Shown here: positions 16,024 to 24,609 of the stretch, piece after piece
Numbering within the stretch: position 1 is the first letter of the stretch
Layout: each line of letters begins with the position of its first letter
NCBI GenBank assembly: GCA_008015505.1
Contig: SSFR01000007.1
Coordinates: 147,800-211,799 of the forward strand
Length of the DNA: 64,000 bases
Direction of reading: 5' to 3'
From: Pedobacter sp.
GTDB taxonomy: Bacteria; Bacteroidota; Bacteroidia; Sphingobacteriales; Sphingobacteriaceae
The notes under the pieces: generated by a model
The model's database searches: none
What the model was told of the DNA's origin: nothing
The model's input: only the letters and a program-made list of their open reading frames with translations
Made by a program: the position numbers and the translations under genes

Positions 16024-16896
16024 ATGAAGCAGAAAATTAGTGTTGGTTTGGTGCAAATGAGTTGCACAAGTGATAAAGAAAAAAACCTAGAAAAAGCAAT
16101 CCAAAAAATTAGAGAAACTGCTGCCGGCGGGGCTCAAATTATTTGTTTACAAGAGCTTTTTACCTCACTATATTTTTGTGATGAGGAAAACCACGAGAAT
16201 TTTACATTGGCAGAATCTATTCCTGGGCCCTGTACTAATCGATTAGGAGAGCTAGCAAAAGAATTGCAAGTTGTACTGATTGCTTCGCTATTTGAGCGGA
16301 GAGCCCCTGGTATTTACCACAATACCACAGCCGTGTTGGATACTGATGGCGTTTATTTGGGAAAATATCGCAAAATGCATATTCCGGATGATCCTGGTTT
16401 TTATGAAAAATTTTATTTCACACCTGGTGATTTGGGTTACCAAGTATTTAAAACTCGATATGCGACTATTGGAGTCTTAATTTGCTGGGATCAGTGGTAT
16501 CCTGAAGCTGCCCGTATTACGGCATTGATGGGAGCTGAAATCTTATTCTATCCGACCGCAATAGGCTGGGCAACTTCGCAAGATCAAGCAACCAATATTG
16601 AGCAATATAATGCTTGGCAAACCATCCAACGAAGCCATGCTGTTGCCAATGGTGTTCACGTGGTTAGCGTTAATCGTGTGGGACATGAAGCTGGCATTAA
16701 CTTTTGGGGAGGTTCTTTCATATCTAATCCTTTTGGAACTGTGATACACCAAGCTGCACATCAAAATGAAGAAATTGTGGTGCAAGAAATTGATTTGTCC
16801 CTAACTGACCACTATCGCACCCATTGGCCCTTTCTAAGAGACAGACGAATAGATTCCTATCAACCAATCACTGAAAGATATTTAGGTGAAAAGTAA
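16024..16896 (+). CDS. aguB: N-carbamoylputrescine amidase (nitrilase superfamily)
   Basis: The 290-aa enzyme belongs to the carbon-nitrogen hydrolase superfamily, with the Glu-Lys-Cys triad visible at E44 (CLQELFTSLYF), K117 (GKYRKMHIPD) and C154 (GVLICWDQWYPE). The length and the motifs EARNITALMGAEIL-like (here EAARITALMGAEIL), NIEQYNAWQTIQRSHA and GGSFISNPFG match AguB, which hydrolyses N-carbamoylputrescine to putrescine, CO2 and ammonia in the agmatine route. The partner agmatine deiminase (aguA) is not in this window. It has its own promoter and is convergent with ispE. Another carbamoyl or amide substrate is possible, but the AguB subgroup is the best match. Confidence 0.85.
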   Translation: MKQKISVGLVQMSCTSDKEKNLEKAIQKIRETAAGGAQIICLQELFTSLYFCDEENHENFTLAESIPGPCTNRLGELAKELQVVLIASLFERRAPGIYHNTTAVLDTDGVYLGKYRKMHIPDDPGFYEKFYFTPGDLGYQVFKTRYATIGVLICWDQWYPEAARITALMGAEILFYPTAIGWATSQDQATNIEQYNAWQTIQRSHAVANGVHVVSVNRVGHEAGINFWGGSFISNPFGTVIHQAAHQNEEIVVQEIDLSLTDHYRTHWPFLRDRRIDSYQPITERYLGEK

Positions 16897-16961
16897 AGTT
16901 TACAAGGGGCTTCATTGTACCCCATAATTAAGTGTTTAGTACGATGAATTAAGCCGCTTAG

Positions 16962-17780
16962 CTACAAACCGACATTGTAAAATACTTGGTTATTCTTTTC
17001 GAGTTTGGGGAGTTTAGTTTCTTCTTTAAAAATACCATATACTGAGGCCCCGCTTCCACTCATGGAAGCGTATAATGCGTTTGCTTCGTATAAAGCTGAT
17101 TTGATGTTTGCAATTAGTGGGTAGTTTTTAAATACAGACACTTCAAAGGAGTTGCTAATGTAGTTTTTCCATTCTTCGATAGGCAATAAAATGGTTTCTT
17201 CGAGTGGATAACTGGGGGGTGATGGCATGATCTGTTTGTAGGCGTCATGGGTGGATATGTGAACCCGAGGCATCACTACAACAAGGTAATAATTTTCAAG
17301 TGTCAACTGAATAGGGCGGAGTTGGTCTCCTTTTTCGGTGGCTAAAGCAGTTTGATTTTGAATGAAAAAGGCACAGTCGGAGCCTAACTGTTTGGCATAA
17401 GTCTCCATTTGATCCATATTTAGGTTTAATGAAAATTTTTCGTTCAATAGTTTAATACAAAAGGCTGCATCAGCAGATCCTCCACCCAAGCCAGCACCTA
17501 TAGGAATATGTTTGTGTAAGTGAATATGAACTGGTGGGATTGAAAAGTCCTTGAGGATCATTTTGTACGCTTTAAGACATAGATTATTTTTTGGATCACC
17601 GGGAATATCTGGGATAGTTAGGCCAGAGGATGAGAAGTGAAGCTCTTTGGATTCGACAAGTTCTAGTGCATCCTTTATTTTAATGGGAAGAAAAATCGTT
17701 TCTATATTATGATATTGATCTTCTCTACGGTTAATGATATGTAAGCCAATATTAATTTTTGCATTGGGGAAGGTAATCAT
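16962..17780 (-). CDS. ispE: 4-diphosphocytidyl-2-C-methyl-D-erythritol kinase
   Basis: This GHMP-family kinase of the MEP isoprenoid pathway phosphorylates CDP-methylerythritol at the 2-hydroxyl. The 272-aa product starts MITFPNAKINIGLHI, the conserved start of IspE, and has the ATP-binding loop PIGAGLGGGSADAAF and the C-terminal SMSGSGASVYGIF loop. The length is normal. The start at 17780 is fixed by the early PNAKINIGL motif. Its downstream product feeds undecaprenyl diphosphate synthase, whose gene lies at 41223. It is divergent from the DUF1573 gene, with about 208 bp between them. Confidence 0.95.
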   Translation of the reverse strand: MITFPNAKINIGLHIINRREDQYHNIETIFLPIKIKDALELVESKELHFSSSGLTIPDIPGDPKNNLCLKAYKMILKDFSIPPVHIHLHKHIPIGAGLGGGSADAAFCIKLLNEKFSLNLNMDQMETYAKQLGSDCAFFIQNQTALATEKGDQLRPIQLTLENYYLVVVMPRVHISTHDAYKQIMPSPPSYPLEETILLPIEEWKNYISNSFEVSVFKNYPLIANIKSALYEANALYASMSGSGASVYGIFKEETKLPKLEKNNQVFYNVGL

Positions 17781-17988
17781 GTATAGTTACTTAGATGAAT
17801 AGTTTGTCGTCTGGTAGTGGGTGTGTCGTTTGAAATTATAATAAATAGTTCTACCTTTAGTTGCGAGCACCAAGTGGTGAAAGAAATTCTTTGCAAAATT
17901 AAAGAATAGTAGGGCAGTTTTCCTTGATTATACCTCGAATTTTTAAGAAGAAACAAGCTGATGAACAATAAAACTTAAATCACAAAAA

Positions 17989-18441
17989 ATGAGCGTACAT
18001 ATGAATATGAAAAGATTAATTGTATTATCTGGCCTTATATTAGGCTTTGTTACATTTACTGCGATATGTCAGGCGCAGCCTTCGCAAACACAGCAGCAGC
18101 CAACTAGTAAAGGTGAGCTCAAATTTGATTCTGAGACACATGATTTTGGGAAAATTCCACAAGGAAAGCCTGTAACTGTTGAGTTTAAATTCACTAATGG
18201 TGGTAGTGAACCTTTGAAAATAAATGATGTTGTTCCTACTTGCGGTTGTACAATAGCCGATTTTACTAAAACTGATGTTAAACCAGGGGGAACGGGTCTT
18301 GTGAAGCTTACTTTTAATGCAGCAGTTGCTTCTACTTTTAATAAAGGAATAACAGTGAAATCAAATTCAGAAAAGACGCCTGTTAAAATGCTCTACATCA
18401 AGGGTGAAGTTGTATCGTCATCTTCAGACCCTAAGAAATAG
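17989..18441 (+). CDS. Secreted DUF1573 protein
   Basis: The 150-aa product has an N-terminal signal peptide (hydrophobic IVLSGLILGFVTFTAICQAQ) and a single Ig-like DUF1573 domain: FDSETHDFGKIPQGKPV, EFKFTNGGSEPL, the conserved VVPTCGCTIADF and GLVKLTFNA. DUF1573 proteins are abundant in Bacteroidota, exported to the periplasm or surface, and have no agreed function. There are several possible starts (17989, 18001, 18007). The last, MKRLIVLSG, gives the most usual signal peptide. A strong terminator follows. Confidence 0.85.
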   Translation: MSVHMNMKRLIVLSGLILGFVTFTAICQAQPSQTQQQPTSKGELKFDSETHDFGKIPQGKPVTVEFKFTNGGSEPLKINDVVPTCGCTIADFTKTDVKPGGTGLVKLTFNAAVASTFNKGITVKSNSEKTPVKMLYIKGEVVSSSSDPKK

Positions 18442-18471
18442 ATTATAGATCTAGATTAATTGTATATTTAG

Positions 18472-18505
18472 AGGCCTCTCCATTAGTTTTGGAGAGGCCT
18501 TTTAG
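18472..18505 (+). terminator. Intrinsic terminator after the DUF1573 gene
   Basis: A perfect 10-bp stem, AGGCCTCTCC at 18472-18481 and GGAGAGGCCT at 18491-18500, has a 9-nt loop and runs into a short T-rich tail. It lies only 10 bp before the next gene, so it isolates the aminotransferase gene from the one before. Confidence 0.8.
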
Positions 18506-18514
18506 TTTAATGTC

Positions 18515-19744
18515 ATGCCAAAAATCTCACTTAAGGGGCAAAACATGCCCGCTTCTCCTATTCGGAAATTAACACCCTATGCCGATCAAGCTAAGAAGGA
18601 TGGTAAAAAAGTGTTTCATTTAAACATTGGTCAGCCTGATATTGAGACGCCGGAGATTATGTTGGATGCTATAAAAAATATCAGTTTTAAAATTTGGGCA
18701 TATACGCCTTCGGAGGGTATGTTATCCTACCGAACAAAATTAGCAGGATATTACAATAAGCTCGATTATGCCATTGCCCCAGAAAACATTTTAGTCACTA
18801 ATGGTGGATCAGAAGCAATTACAATTGCCATGCAAACCTGTTTGAACGATGGAGATGAGATTATTATTCCAGAGCCTTTTTATGCCAACTATAATGGGTT
18901 TGCTTGCATGAGCAATGTGATTGTGAAGCCCATTTTATCGCATATTGATAACGGGTTTGCTTTACCACCAATTGCTGAATTCGAGAAGTTAATCACAGAG
19001 AAGACCAAGGCCATTATTATTTGTAATCCAAATAATCCAACAGGCTATTTGTATTCATTGGGGGAGTTGAATGAGCTTAAGAAGTTGTGCTTGAGATATG
19101 ATTTGTACTTATTTTCAGATGAAGCCTATCGGGAGTTTTGTTATGATGGACGTTCATTTGTTTCGCCGATGCATTTGGATGGTATCGATGACCATGTGAT
19201 TGTACTTGATACCGTGTCCAAGCGATACAGTGCTTGTGGCGCTCGTCTGGGATGTATAGTTACTAAAAATGAAGCTGTTTTAGCTGCAGCATTGAAGTTT
19301 GCTCAGGCACGATTAAGTCCGCCTTTAGTAGCGCAGATTGCGGCAGAAGCGGCAATAGATACTCCTCGGACTTATTTCGATCAGGTGAATAAGGAGTATA
19401 CCGAACGTCGGGATATTTTGGTAAAAGCATTGAATGAAATTGAAGGCGTTTTTTGTCCTAACCCAGGAGGTGCATTTTATGTGGTGGCCAGGTTACCAAT
19501 TGATGATTCGGATAAGTTTTGTCAATGGATGCTAGAAAAATTTGTCTATCAAAATCAAACAGTAATGATGGCTCCAGCGACAGGCTTCTATAGTTCGGAT
19601 GGGGCCGGGAAAAATGAGGTACGCTTGGCCTATGTTATAAATAAGGAAAACCTAAAAAGTGCTATTATTTGTTTGGAAAAGGCTTTATTGGCATATCCTG
19701 GTCGGGTGATCAATTCCTCTAAATTGGAAACCAGTCAAAAATAG
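18515..19744 (+). CDS. Class I/II pyridoxal-phosphate aminotransferase (aspartate-type)
   Basis: The 409-aa fold-type I PLP enzyme shows MPASPIRKLTPYA, the substrate-binding HLNIGQPDIETP, ICNPNNPTGYLYS, the DEAYREFCYDG segment and the PLP lysine in DTVSKRYSACGARLG (about residue 235). The C-terminal GAFYVVARLP and NEVRLAYVI segments are typical. It belongs to the aspartate/aromatic aminotransferase group (subgroup I); the amino donor cannot be assigned. The gene stands alone between a terminator and the tmRNA gene. Part of the tmRNA promoter lies inside its last codons. Confidence 0.9.
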   Translation: MPKISLKGQNMPASPIRKLTPYADQAKKDGKKVFHLNIGQPDIETPEIMLDAIKNISFKIWAYTPSEGMLSYRTKLAGYYNKLDYAIAPENILVTNGGSEAITIAMQTCLNDGDEIIIPEPFYANYNGFACMSNVIVKPILSHIDNGFALPPIAEFEKLITEKTKAIIICNPNNPTGYLYSLGELNELKKLCLRYDLYLFSDEAYREFCYDGRSFVSPMHLDGIDDHVIVLDTVSKRYSACGARLGCIVTKNEAVLAAALKFAQARLSPPLVAQIAAEAAIDTPRTYFDQVNKEYTERRDILVKALNEIEGVFCPNPGGAFYVVARLPIDDSDKFCQWMLEKFVYQNQTVMMAPATGFYSSDGAGKNEVRLAYVINKENLKSAIICLEKALLAYPGRVINSSKLETSQK

Positions 19745-19754
19745 TGTACCTTTG
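19724..19754 (+). promoter_or_regulatory. Promoter of ssrA (TTG, 20 bp, TACCTTTG)
   Basis: TTG at 19724-19726 and TACCTTTG at 19747-19754 are 20 bp apart and just upstream of the mature tmRNA 5' end at 19774. The -33 element lies within the end of the aminotransferase gene. Confidence 0.55.
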
Positions 19755-19773
19755 TATGGTACAACTTTCTATT

Positions 19774-20139
19774 GGGGTCGACCGGAATTGACAGGGTAGT
19801 GATGAGTATGTAAGCATACAGCGCATTGTGAGTCTAGCGCTTTAATCTGAACTTTCAAACAATAATCGGCGAAAATAACTACGCCTTAGCTGCCTAATTT
19901 AGAATTAGATAAGCTTTTGTCTCGCTAGGTTCTGCTTTGTTACTTAGCAACTGGGACATCGAACAACAAAGCTGGCTTGGGTTTAATGGTGTAATAATTT
20001 AAGCAAGATAAGACACCTAAGAAAGGCGGTACAGGTGCGTTGTTAACTTTCCCCTTTCCGACAACCGAATAGCAACTAAGTATGTAGAAAGCATAGTTTA
20101 TCCTATGTTTGGACGAGGGTTCGAATCCCTCCGACTCCA
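19774..20139 (+). ncRNA. ssrA: Transfer-messenger RNA (tmRNA)
   Basis: The RNA starts GGGGTCGACCGGAATTGACA, and its 5' seven bases pair with 20132-20138 to form the tRNA-like acceptor stem. The 3' T-arm GGACGAGGGTTCGAATCCC is standard. The resume codon GGC at 19868-19870 opens the tag GENNYALAA, ending at TAA 19895-19897 (with the charged alanine, AGENNYALAA). The CCA end is not fully encoded; A20139 is followed by CAAA. tmRNA with SmpB (gene at 10565) frees stalled ribosomes and tags the protein for ClpXP-type proteases. The tag form is typical of Bacteroidota. Confidence 0.97.
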
Positions 20140-20140
20140 C

Positions 20141-20187
20141 AAAAATAGGGGGCGTTCTTTTCCATAAAAAGAATGCCCCCTATTTTT
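20141..20187. terminator. Strong terminator hairpin after ssrA, likely bidirectional
   Basis: Near-perfect inverted halves AAAAATAGGGGGCGTTCTTTT and AAAAGAATGCCCCCTATTTTT (with one G-T pair) are separated by a few bases. With A-runs on one side and T-runs on the other, it can stop both tmRNA and the convergent small-peptide gene ending at 20192. Confidence 0.85.
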
Positions 20188-20191
20188 GAAA

Positions 20192-20416
20192 TCAATTCAA
20201 TCTAATATCCCTTATTCCCCATCTTACATTCATGTAGTTATTGTGAAAGGTTTCTGATGAAGCGAAAGGTTGGCTAAAAAATATACCCATAAGACTCCAA
20301 GTTCCCATCAAGCCCACATAAATAGCACCGATGATAATATTAGGGGGGATTCCACCATGGTAGCTACTCATATCGTATGCGCTTAAGTTTTGGACTTTGG
20401 ATTCTTTTAGTTTCAT
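20192..20416 (-). CDS. Double-glycine leader peptide, second orphan
   Basis: The 74-aa product has an N-terminal leader MKLKESKVQNLSAYDMSSYH followed by Gly21-Gly22, and a mature part of 52 residues with a hydrophobic segment (NIIIGAIYVGLMGTWSLMGI). The leader has the same design as that of the 62-aa peptide at 13583-13771 (Lys-rich start, a hydrophobic pattern, then GG), but the mature parts differ. No C39 exporter or immunity gene is near. It lies between the tmRNA terminator and the transketolase gene. A small membrane peptide of other function is possible. Confidence 0.6.
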   Translation of the reverse strand: MKLKESKVQNLSAYDMSSYHGGIPPNIIIGAIYVGLMGTWSLMGIFFSQPFASSETFHNNYMNVRWGIRDIRLN

Positions 20417-20469
20417 AGTTGTATTTGAGCTTGTTTAGTTACAAAGTCAGATTTGAGTAAACCGGGGGA

Positions 20470-21444
20470 TTATTTATTTTTCCGAGCTATAACACGTTGC
20501 ACAGCAGCTATAATATCATCTGTTTCTAAGCTATATTTTTTCATTAATTGATCAGGTGTACCGCTTTCGCCAAAGGTATCGTTCACGGCGACATATTCTT
20601 GTGGAGTAGGATTGGTTCGAGCTAGGAGCTGTGCAATACTATCGCCTAAACCCCCTATTCGATTGTGTTCTTCTGCAGTAATGATGCATCCTGTTTTTCT
20701 TACCGATTGTAGCACTGCTTGCTCATCTAATGGTTTAATGGTATGAATGTTGATGATGTCAGCATAGATACCCATATCAGCTAGTTTCTCTCCCGCTTGA
20801 ATGGCTTTCCAAACCAGGTGTCCTGTGGCAAAAATGCTCACGTCTGCTCCTTCATTGATTATCCAAGCCTTGCCAATCTCAAACTTTTGATTGGGATCAG
20901 TAAAAATAGGTACTACAGGACGACCAAATCGCAAATAAACAGGACCCGCATGCTCGGCTATCGCTATCGTTGCAGCTTTGGTTTGATTGTAATCACAGGG
21001 ATTGATGACTGTCATGCCGGGAAGCATCTTCATCAAGCCAATATCTTCCAGAATCTGATGTGTAGCACCATCTTCGCCTAGTGTTAGGCCTGCATGTGAA
21101 GCACAAATTTTAACGTTTTTGTTTGAATAGGCGATCGATTGACGGATTTGATCATACACGCGTCCAGTGGAAAAATTAGCGAAAGTTCCTGTAAAAGGTA
21201 TTTTACCACCAATGGTCATGCCCGCAGCAATGCCCATCATATTGGCTTCGGCGATGCCAACTTGGAAAAAACGTTGGGGGAACTCTTTTTTAAAAGCATC
21301 CATCTTGAGTGAACCAATGAGGTCGGCACATAAACCAACTACTTGTTCATTTCTTTGAGCAGCTTCCAACAGCCCAGCACCAAAACCTGAGCGTGTATCT
21401 TTTTTATCTGTATAGGTGTATTTCTTCATTGTTTTTGTCATCAT
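20470..21444 (-). CDS. Transketolase, C-terminal subunit (pyrimidine and C domains)
   Basis: This is the second half of a split transketolase. The 324-aa subunit has the pyrimidine-binding domain (GLCADLIGSLKMDAF, FFQVGIAEANMMGIAAGM, FTGTFANFSTGRVYDQIRQ) and the C-terminal domain (GPVYLRFGRPVVPIF, GCIITAEEHNRIGGLG). Together with the N-terminal subunit at 21593-22435 it would make the thiamine-diphosphate enzyme that moves two-carbon units in the pentose phosphate pathway. The start is either 21444 (MMTKTMKKY) or 21429 (MKKYTYTDKK); the latter is closer to the family. Between the two subunit genes lies a dispersed repeat (21470-21548), an unusual spacer for a two-gene enzyme. Confidence 0.93.
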   Translation of the reverse strand: MMTKTMKKYTYTDKKDTRSGFGAGLLEAAQRNEQVVGLCADLIGSLKMDAFKKEFPQRFFQVGIAEANMMGIAAGMTIGGKIPFTGTFANFSTGRVYDQIRQSIAYSNKNVKICASHAGLTLGEDGATHQILEDIGLMKMLPGMTVINPCDYNQTKAATIAIAEHAGPVYLRFGRPVVPIFTDPNQKFEIGKAWIINEGADVSIFATGHLVWKAIQAGEKLADMGIYADIINIHTIKPLDEQAVLQSVRKTGCIITAEEHNRIGGLGDSIAQLLARTNPTPQEYVAVNDTFGESGTPDQLMKKYSLETDDIIAAVQRVIARKNK

Positions 21445-21469
21445 TTGATCTGGTTTGCTTTGTCACCTC

Positions 21470-21548
21470 GCGTGAGGGATAGTAGTGAAAACCCCGCAGC
21501 GTAGCGAGGAGTTGTAGCGGATAGCCCGACCCGAAGGGGCACGCTCCC
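21470..21548 (+). repeat. Dispersed intergenic repeat, copy A
   Basis: This sequence closely matches 30271-30344 in the same orientation. Shared blocks are GGATAGYAGTRAA, GCGAGGA, TTGTAGCGGATAGCCC (CTCGCAACGAATAGCCC in copy B), then GACCCGAAGGG and ACGC. It is much richer in GC than its surroundings. It sits between the two transketolase subunit genes. From memory, similar sequences are scattered in many Bacteroidota intergenic regions; their function is unknown. Confidence 0.75.
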
Positions 21549-21592
21549 TTTTATCGCATATGGATATGTTTGTTTTCTCTCTTTTATTTGAA

Positions 21593-22435
21593 CTAGTAAT
21601 CACCAAGGGTTTCTTCTAATTGAGCTAAAGCGGTAGCCAATTGCTCGTCATTTGGAGGAGTGCCATGCCATTTGTGGGTATGCATCATGAAATCAACCCC
21701 ATTACCCATGATGGTTTCCATGAGAATCATTATGGGTTTGCCTTTACTTGTTTTGGACCTAGCTAGTTCGAGCACGCGAACCACATCGGCCATATCATTT
21801 CCGTTCATGGCCAATACATCCCAACCAAAAGCTTCCCATTTGGCATGTAAATTTCCAAGCGAAAGCACCTGCTCGGTCGTCCCATCAATTTGTTGACCAT
21901 TGACATCAATAGTTGAAATTAGATTGTCTACTTTGTTGTGTGAGGCATAGAGGGCAGCCTCCCAGATTTGACCTTCTTGTAGTTCTCCATCTCCATGAAG
22001 TGAAAATACAAGTCCATCGTCCTGGTTGAGTTTTTTGGTTAATGCAGCACCAATCGCTACAGACATGCCCTGCCCCAATGAGCCGGAAGCAATACGTACG
22101 CCAGGTAAATGTTCGTGTGTGGTGGGATGACCCTGAAGGCGAGAATTTAACTTTCGAAATGTGGCTAGTTCGTTGATATCAAAATAGCCTGAACGAGCAA
22201 GTACACTATACCAAACAGGGGAAATATGCCCATTGGAAAGAAAAAATAAATCTTCATGCTTCCCATCCATGTCAAATTTGGGGTTATGCTTGAGAGTATG
22301 AAAGTAAAGTGCTACCAAGAAATCGGTGCATCCCAATGAACCCCCAGGATGTCCGGATTGACAGCCATGAACCATTCTCACGATGTCTCTACGCACTTGG
22401 CTGGCCATTTGCTGAAGTTGTTTTAATTCTGCCAT
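21593..22435 (-). CDS. Transketolase, N-terminal subunit (ThDP pyrophosphate domain)
   Basis: The 280-aa subunit binds the diphosphate of thiamine diphosphate. It has MVHGCQSGHPGGSLGCTDFL, the phosphate-binding region FFLSNGHISPVWYSVLA, GSLGQGMSVAIGAAL and the GDGELQEGQIWEAA...DVNGQQIDG metal-binding segment. The length is that of the split-gene form common in archaea and many Bacteroidota. The partner follows on the same strand after 148 bp containing a dispersed repeat. Confidence 0.93.
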   Translation of the reverse strand: MAELKQLQQMASQVRRDIVRMVHGCQSGHPGGSLGCTDFLVALYFHTLKHNPKFDMDGKHEDLFFLSNGHISPVWYSVLARSGYFDINELATFRKLNSRLQGHPTTHEHLPGVRIASGSLGQGMSVAIGAALTKKLNQDDGLVFSLHGDGELQEGQIWEAALYASHNKVDNLISTIDVNGQQIDGTTEQVLSLGNLHAKWEAFGWDVLAMNGNDMADVVRVLELARSKTSKGKPIMILMETIMGNGVDFMMHTHKWHGTPPNDEQLATALAQLEETLGDY

Positions 22436-22572
22436 GAAATAAGGGATTGTTTAATTTAAGTGCCTAAATTAAGCAAATAAGAGCCTAAATGAAATGAAGC
22501 CCAAAAATGAATGGTTGGGGTAGATGACTATAGTTATTATAGTTGATTTAGATTCTTTTAAAAATCATTCAA

Positions 22573-23151
22573 TTAATATTTAGCATGATTCAAAAACTCA
22601 ATCAAGCGCTGCATTGCCTTTGCTCGGTGACTCATGCGATTTTTTTCAAGGACGTCGAGTTCGGCAAAGGTGGTATCATACCCCTTGGGAATAAAAATGG
22701 GGTCGTAGCCGAAACCCTGCTTTCCCAATGGCTGATGAGCGATGTGCCCTTCGACTATTCCTTCAAAAAAATATTCCTTCCCATTTAAAATCAAAGAGAT
22801 GACTGTAATAAAACGTGCACTGCGATGGGTATTATTGCCTAGTTTTTCAAGTACTAAGGATAAATTTTGTTCACTATCTCGTGTTCCTGAGTAGCGGGCA
22901 GAGTAGACACCAGGCTCACCATGTAATGCATCTACTTGAAGTCCCGAATCATCAGCAAAGCATGATAGTCTATAACGCTCAAAAATATATTGGCTTTTTT
23001 GGCTCGCATTTTCTTTAAAGGAGGTGCCTGTTTCAGGAATATCATCGATACAACCGATATCAGACAAGCTTTTTAAATAAAATTGAGAGCCGATGATTTG
23101 TTGCGCTTCTTCTAGTTTATGTAAATTATTGGTTGCAAAAACGAGTTCCAT
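22573..23151 (-). CDS. rdgB: XTP/dITP pyrophosphatase (RdgB/HAM1)
   Basis: The enzyme removes non-canonical purine nucleotides (dITP, XTP) by hydrolysing them to monophosphate and pyrophosphate. The 192-aa product has all family motifs: MELVFATNNLHKLEEA, GTSFKENASQKS, CFADDSGLQVDALHGEPGVY, SARYSG and FGYDPIFIPKGYDTTFAEL, ending with NRMSHRAKAM. The length is normal. It begins 3 bp after the stop of the 172-aa gene upstream, so the two are probably cotranscribed. Confidence 0.95.
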   Translation of the reverse strand: MELVFATNNLHKLEEAQQIIGSQFYLKSLSDIGCIDDIPETGTSFKENASQKSQYIFERYRLSCFADDSGLQVDALHGEPGVYSARYSGTRDSEQNLSLVLEKLGNNTHRSARFITVISLILNGKEYFFEGIVEGHIAHQPLGKQGFGYDPIFIPKGYDTTFAELDVLEKNRMSHRAKAMQRLIEFLNHAKY

Positions 23152-23154
23152 AGC

Positions 23155-23673
23155 TTAAAAATGTTTCATAACGTTCCAAAATTGGCGCTTTTTGTCTTGG
23201 TCAGCATTCATTTCATCTAGGCTGCAAGAAGGTAGAATTTGCACCTGCTCGATTAGGTGAATTTGATTTATTGTTAGGCTAGGAAGTTTTAATGATTGTG
23301 GGTCGATGCCCAAGAGGGTTAATTTATCACATGCAAAAAATACTTTTAACTCATTAAAACAAGTATTGGGGTAACAGGAATAGTTGACTATAGCGATATC
23401 ATCTATGTCTAAACCTTTTGCTTGCATGATTTTGAGTAAGAGATTCAGGATGTTAGGACTTATTTTAGAATGCTTGGGATCTTCAATAAGTACCAGGAAA
23501 TGGGCTTTGTTTTGGCCTAAATACTCGAAAGAGCCTCTTGGGCTTTCTGGCATTTTGTGACTTTTGTCCTCTTTATCTTCTTCTTTGTCAGGGATGAGAT
23601 AAATATCTTCTGTTAAGAATAATTGTAATGCTAGTGGATCATTGGTTTTGAGGGGATGCATCTTTTGGAGCAA
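23155..23673 (-). CDS. Conserved-looking hypothetical protein upstream of rdgB
   Basis: I do not recognise this 172-aa protein. It has no signal peptide or membrane segment. A charged low-complexity stretch (EEDKEDKSHK, about 35-45) is followed by an alpha/beta-looking middle: AHFLVLIEDPKHSK, NLLLKIMQAKGLDIDDIAIV and VFFACDKLTLLGIDP. A core in which a uracil-glycosylase-like or HolD-like fold might be sought is suggested only by that order, so I give no function. It is close to rdgB, with a 3-bp gap. The ATG could be at 23673 or four codons further in. Confidence 0.7.
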   Translation of the reverse strand: MLQKMHPLKTNDPLALQLFLTEDIYLIPDKEEDKEDKSHKMPESPRGSFEYLGQNKAHFLVLIEDPKHSKISPNILNLLLKIMQAKGLDIDDIAIVNYSCYPNTCFNELKVFFACDKLTLLGIDPQSLKLPSLTINQIHLIEQVQILPSCSLDEMNADQDKKRQFWNVMKHF

Positions 23674-23829
23674 TGGTATTTTGATGGATGCAAATTTACT
23701 AAAGGATTTGGGGGCTTAATAAATTTCTGTTTTATTAATTATAAAATTATTATGTTAATTTTAAAAATAATTTTTATTGTTTTGTTGTATTTTTTAAATT
23801 AATTGACAGTTTTATAAATCAAATTAACC

Positions 23830-24549
23830 ATGAAAAAATCAACTTTATTGGGTGTAATCACCTTAATTTCATTTTCAACATTTGCCCAGAATAAGGGAGA
23901 TAAGGGTTCGGGCATTGGTTTTGGAGTAAAGGCAGGCGTTACATTTGCCAATTTTGCTTCATTTAACTCAGGTCTTGGAACTCCAGATCCGCTCACAACT
24001 AACTCGGTTACCTCATTTTATGTGGGCGGGGTAGTGAATATACCTGTTGGCAGTATGTTTGCTGTACAACCTGGTTTAACCTTAATAGGTAAGGGTGCTA
24101 ATACTGTTCCAACGGCAGCTACATCTGCTTCTGGAGCTACTGGAGGGATCAAAGAAACACCTTGGTACCTAGAAGTTCCTGTAAATGTCACAGTTAATTT
24201 TGAGGCTGGACCAGGTAAGATTTTTGTTGGGGCCGGTCCTTATTTGGGCTTTGGGTTGTTTGGAAAGCATACCAACTCATTTTTAGTAAATGGAGCTGCG
24301 CAACCAGGAACGAAAGCTAGTGGTAATACTAAGTTTGGTACTAATTCTGCAACAGATTCTAGCAATGATTTAAAAACGTTAGATTTTGGTTTGAACTTTT
24401 TGTTAGGTTATCAATTAAAGAATGGTTTCAGCATTAATGGTGGCTACAGTTTGGGTTTAACCAATATCTCACCAGATGCAGGTATTGCTGGTAATACATC
24501 TTCATATAAAAATGGTGTGTTTTCTGTAGGTTTAGGTTTTGCATTTTAA
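23830..24549 (+). CDS. PorT-like outer membrane beta-barrel protein, tandem copy 1
   Basis: The 239-aa product has a signal peptide (MKKSTLLGVITLISFSTFAQ) and a beta-barrel of the OMP_b-brl_2/PorT type. This shows as alternating strands with GIGFGVKAGVTFANFA, PWYLEVPVNVTVNFEAGPGK, GAGPYLGFGLFGK and a C-terminal GVFSVGLGFAF ending in Phe, the usual BAM recognition end. It is the first of three tandem paralogues (next at 24780 and 25620). Each has its own terminator, suggesting separate transcripts. The barrel may be structural or bind ligands; no function can be read. Confidence 0.88.
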   Translation: MKKSTLLGVITLISFSTFAQNKGDKGSGIGFGVKAGVTFANFASFNSGLGTPDPLTTNSVTSFYVGGVVNIPVGSMFAVQPGLTLIGKGANTVPTAATSASGATGGIKETPWYLEVPVNVTVNFEAGPGKIFVGAGPYLGFGLFGKHTNSFLVNGAAQPGTKASGNTKFGTNSATDSSNDLKTLDFGLNFLLGYQLKNGFSINGGYSLGLTNISPDAGIAGNTSSYKNGVFSVGLGFAF

Positions 24550-24580
24550 GAAGCAATACTTTGATTTTATTTTTTGTAAG

Positions 24581-24609
24581 AAGTCTCAACGTCATGTTGG
24601 GACTTTTTT
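24581..24609 (+). terminator. Intrinsic terminator after barrel copy 1
   Basis: The stem AAGTCTCAAC (24581-24590) and GTTGGGACTT (24596-24605), with a 5-nt loop, is followed by TTTTG. Confidence 0.8.

Noticed and set aside
17781..17988. A tRNA or small RNA between ispE and the DUF1573 gene
   Set aside because: No cloverleaf, no paired stem with a T-run and no T-arm consensus; it reads as an ordinary divergent promoter region.
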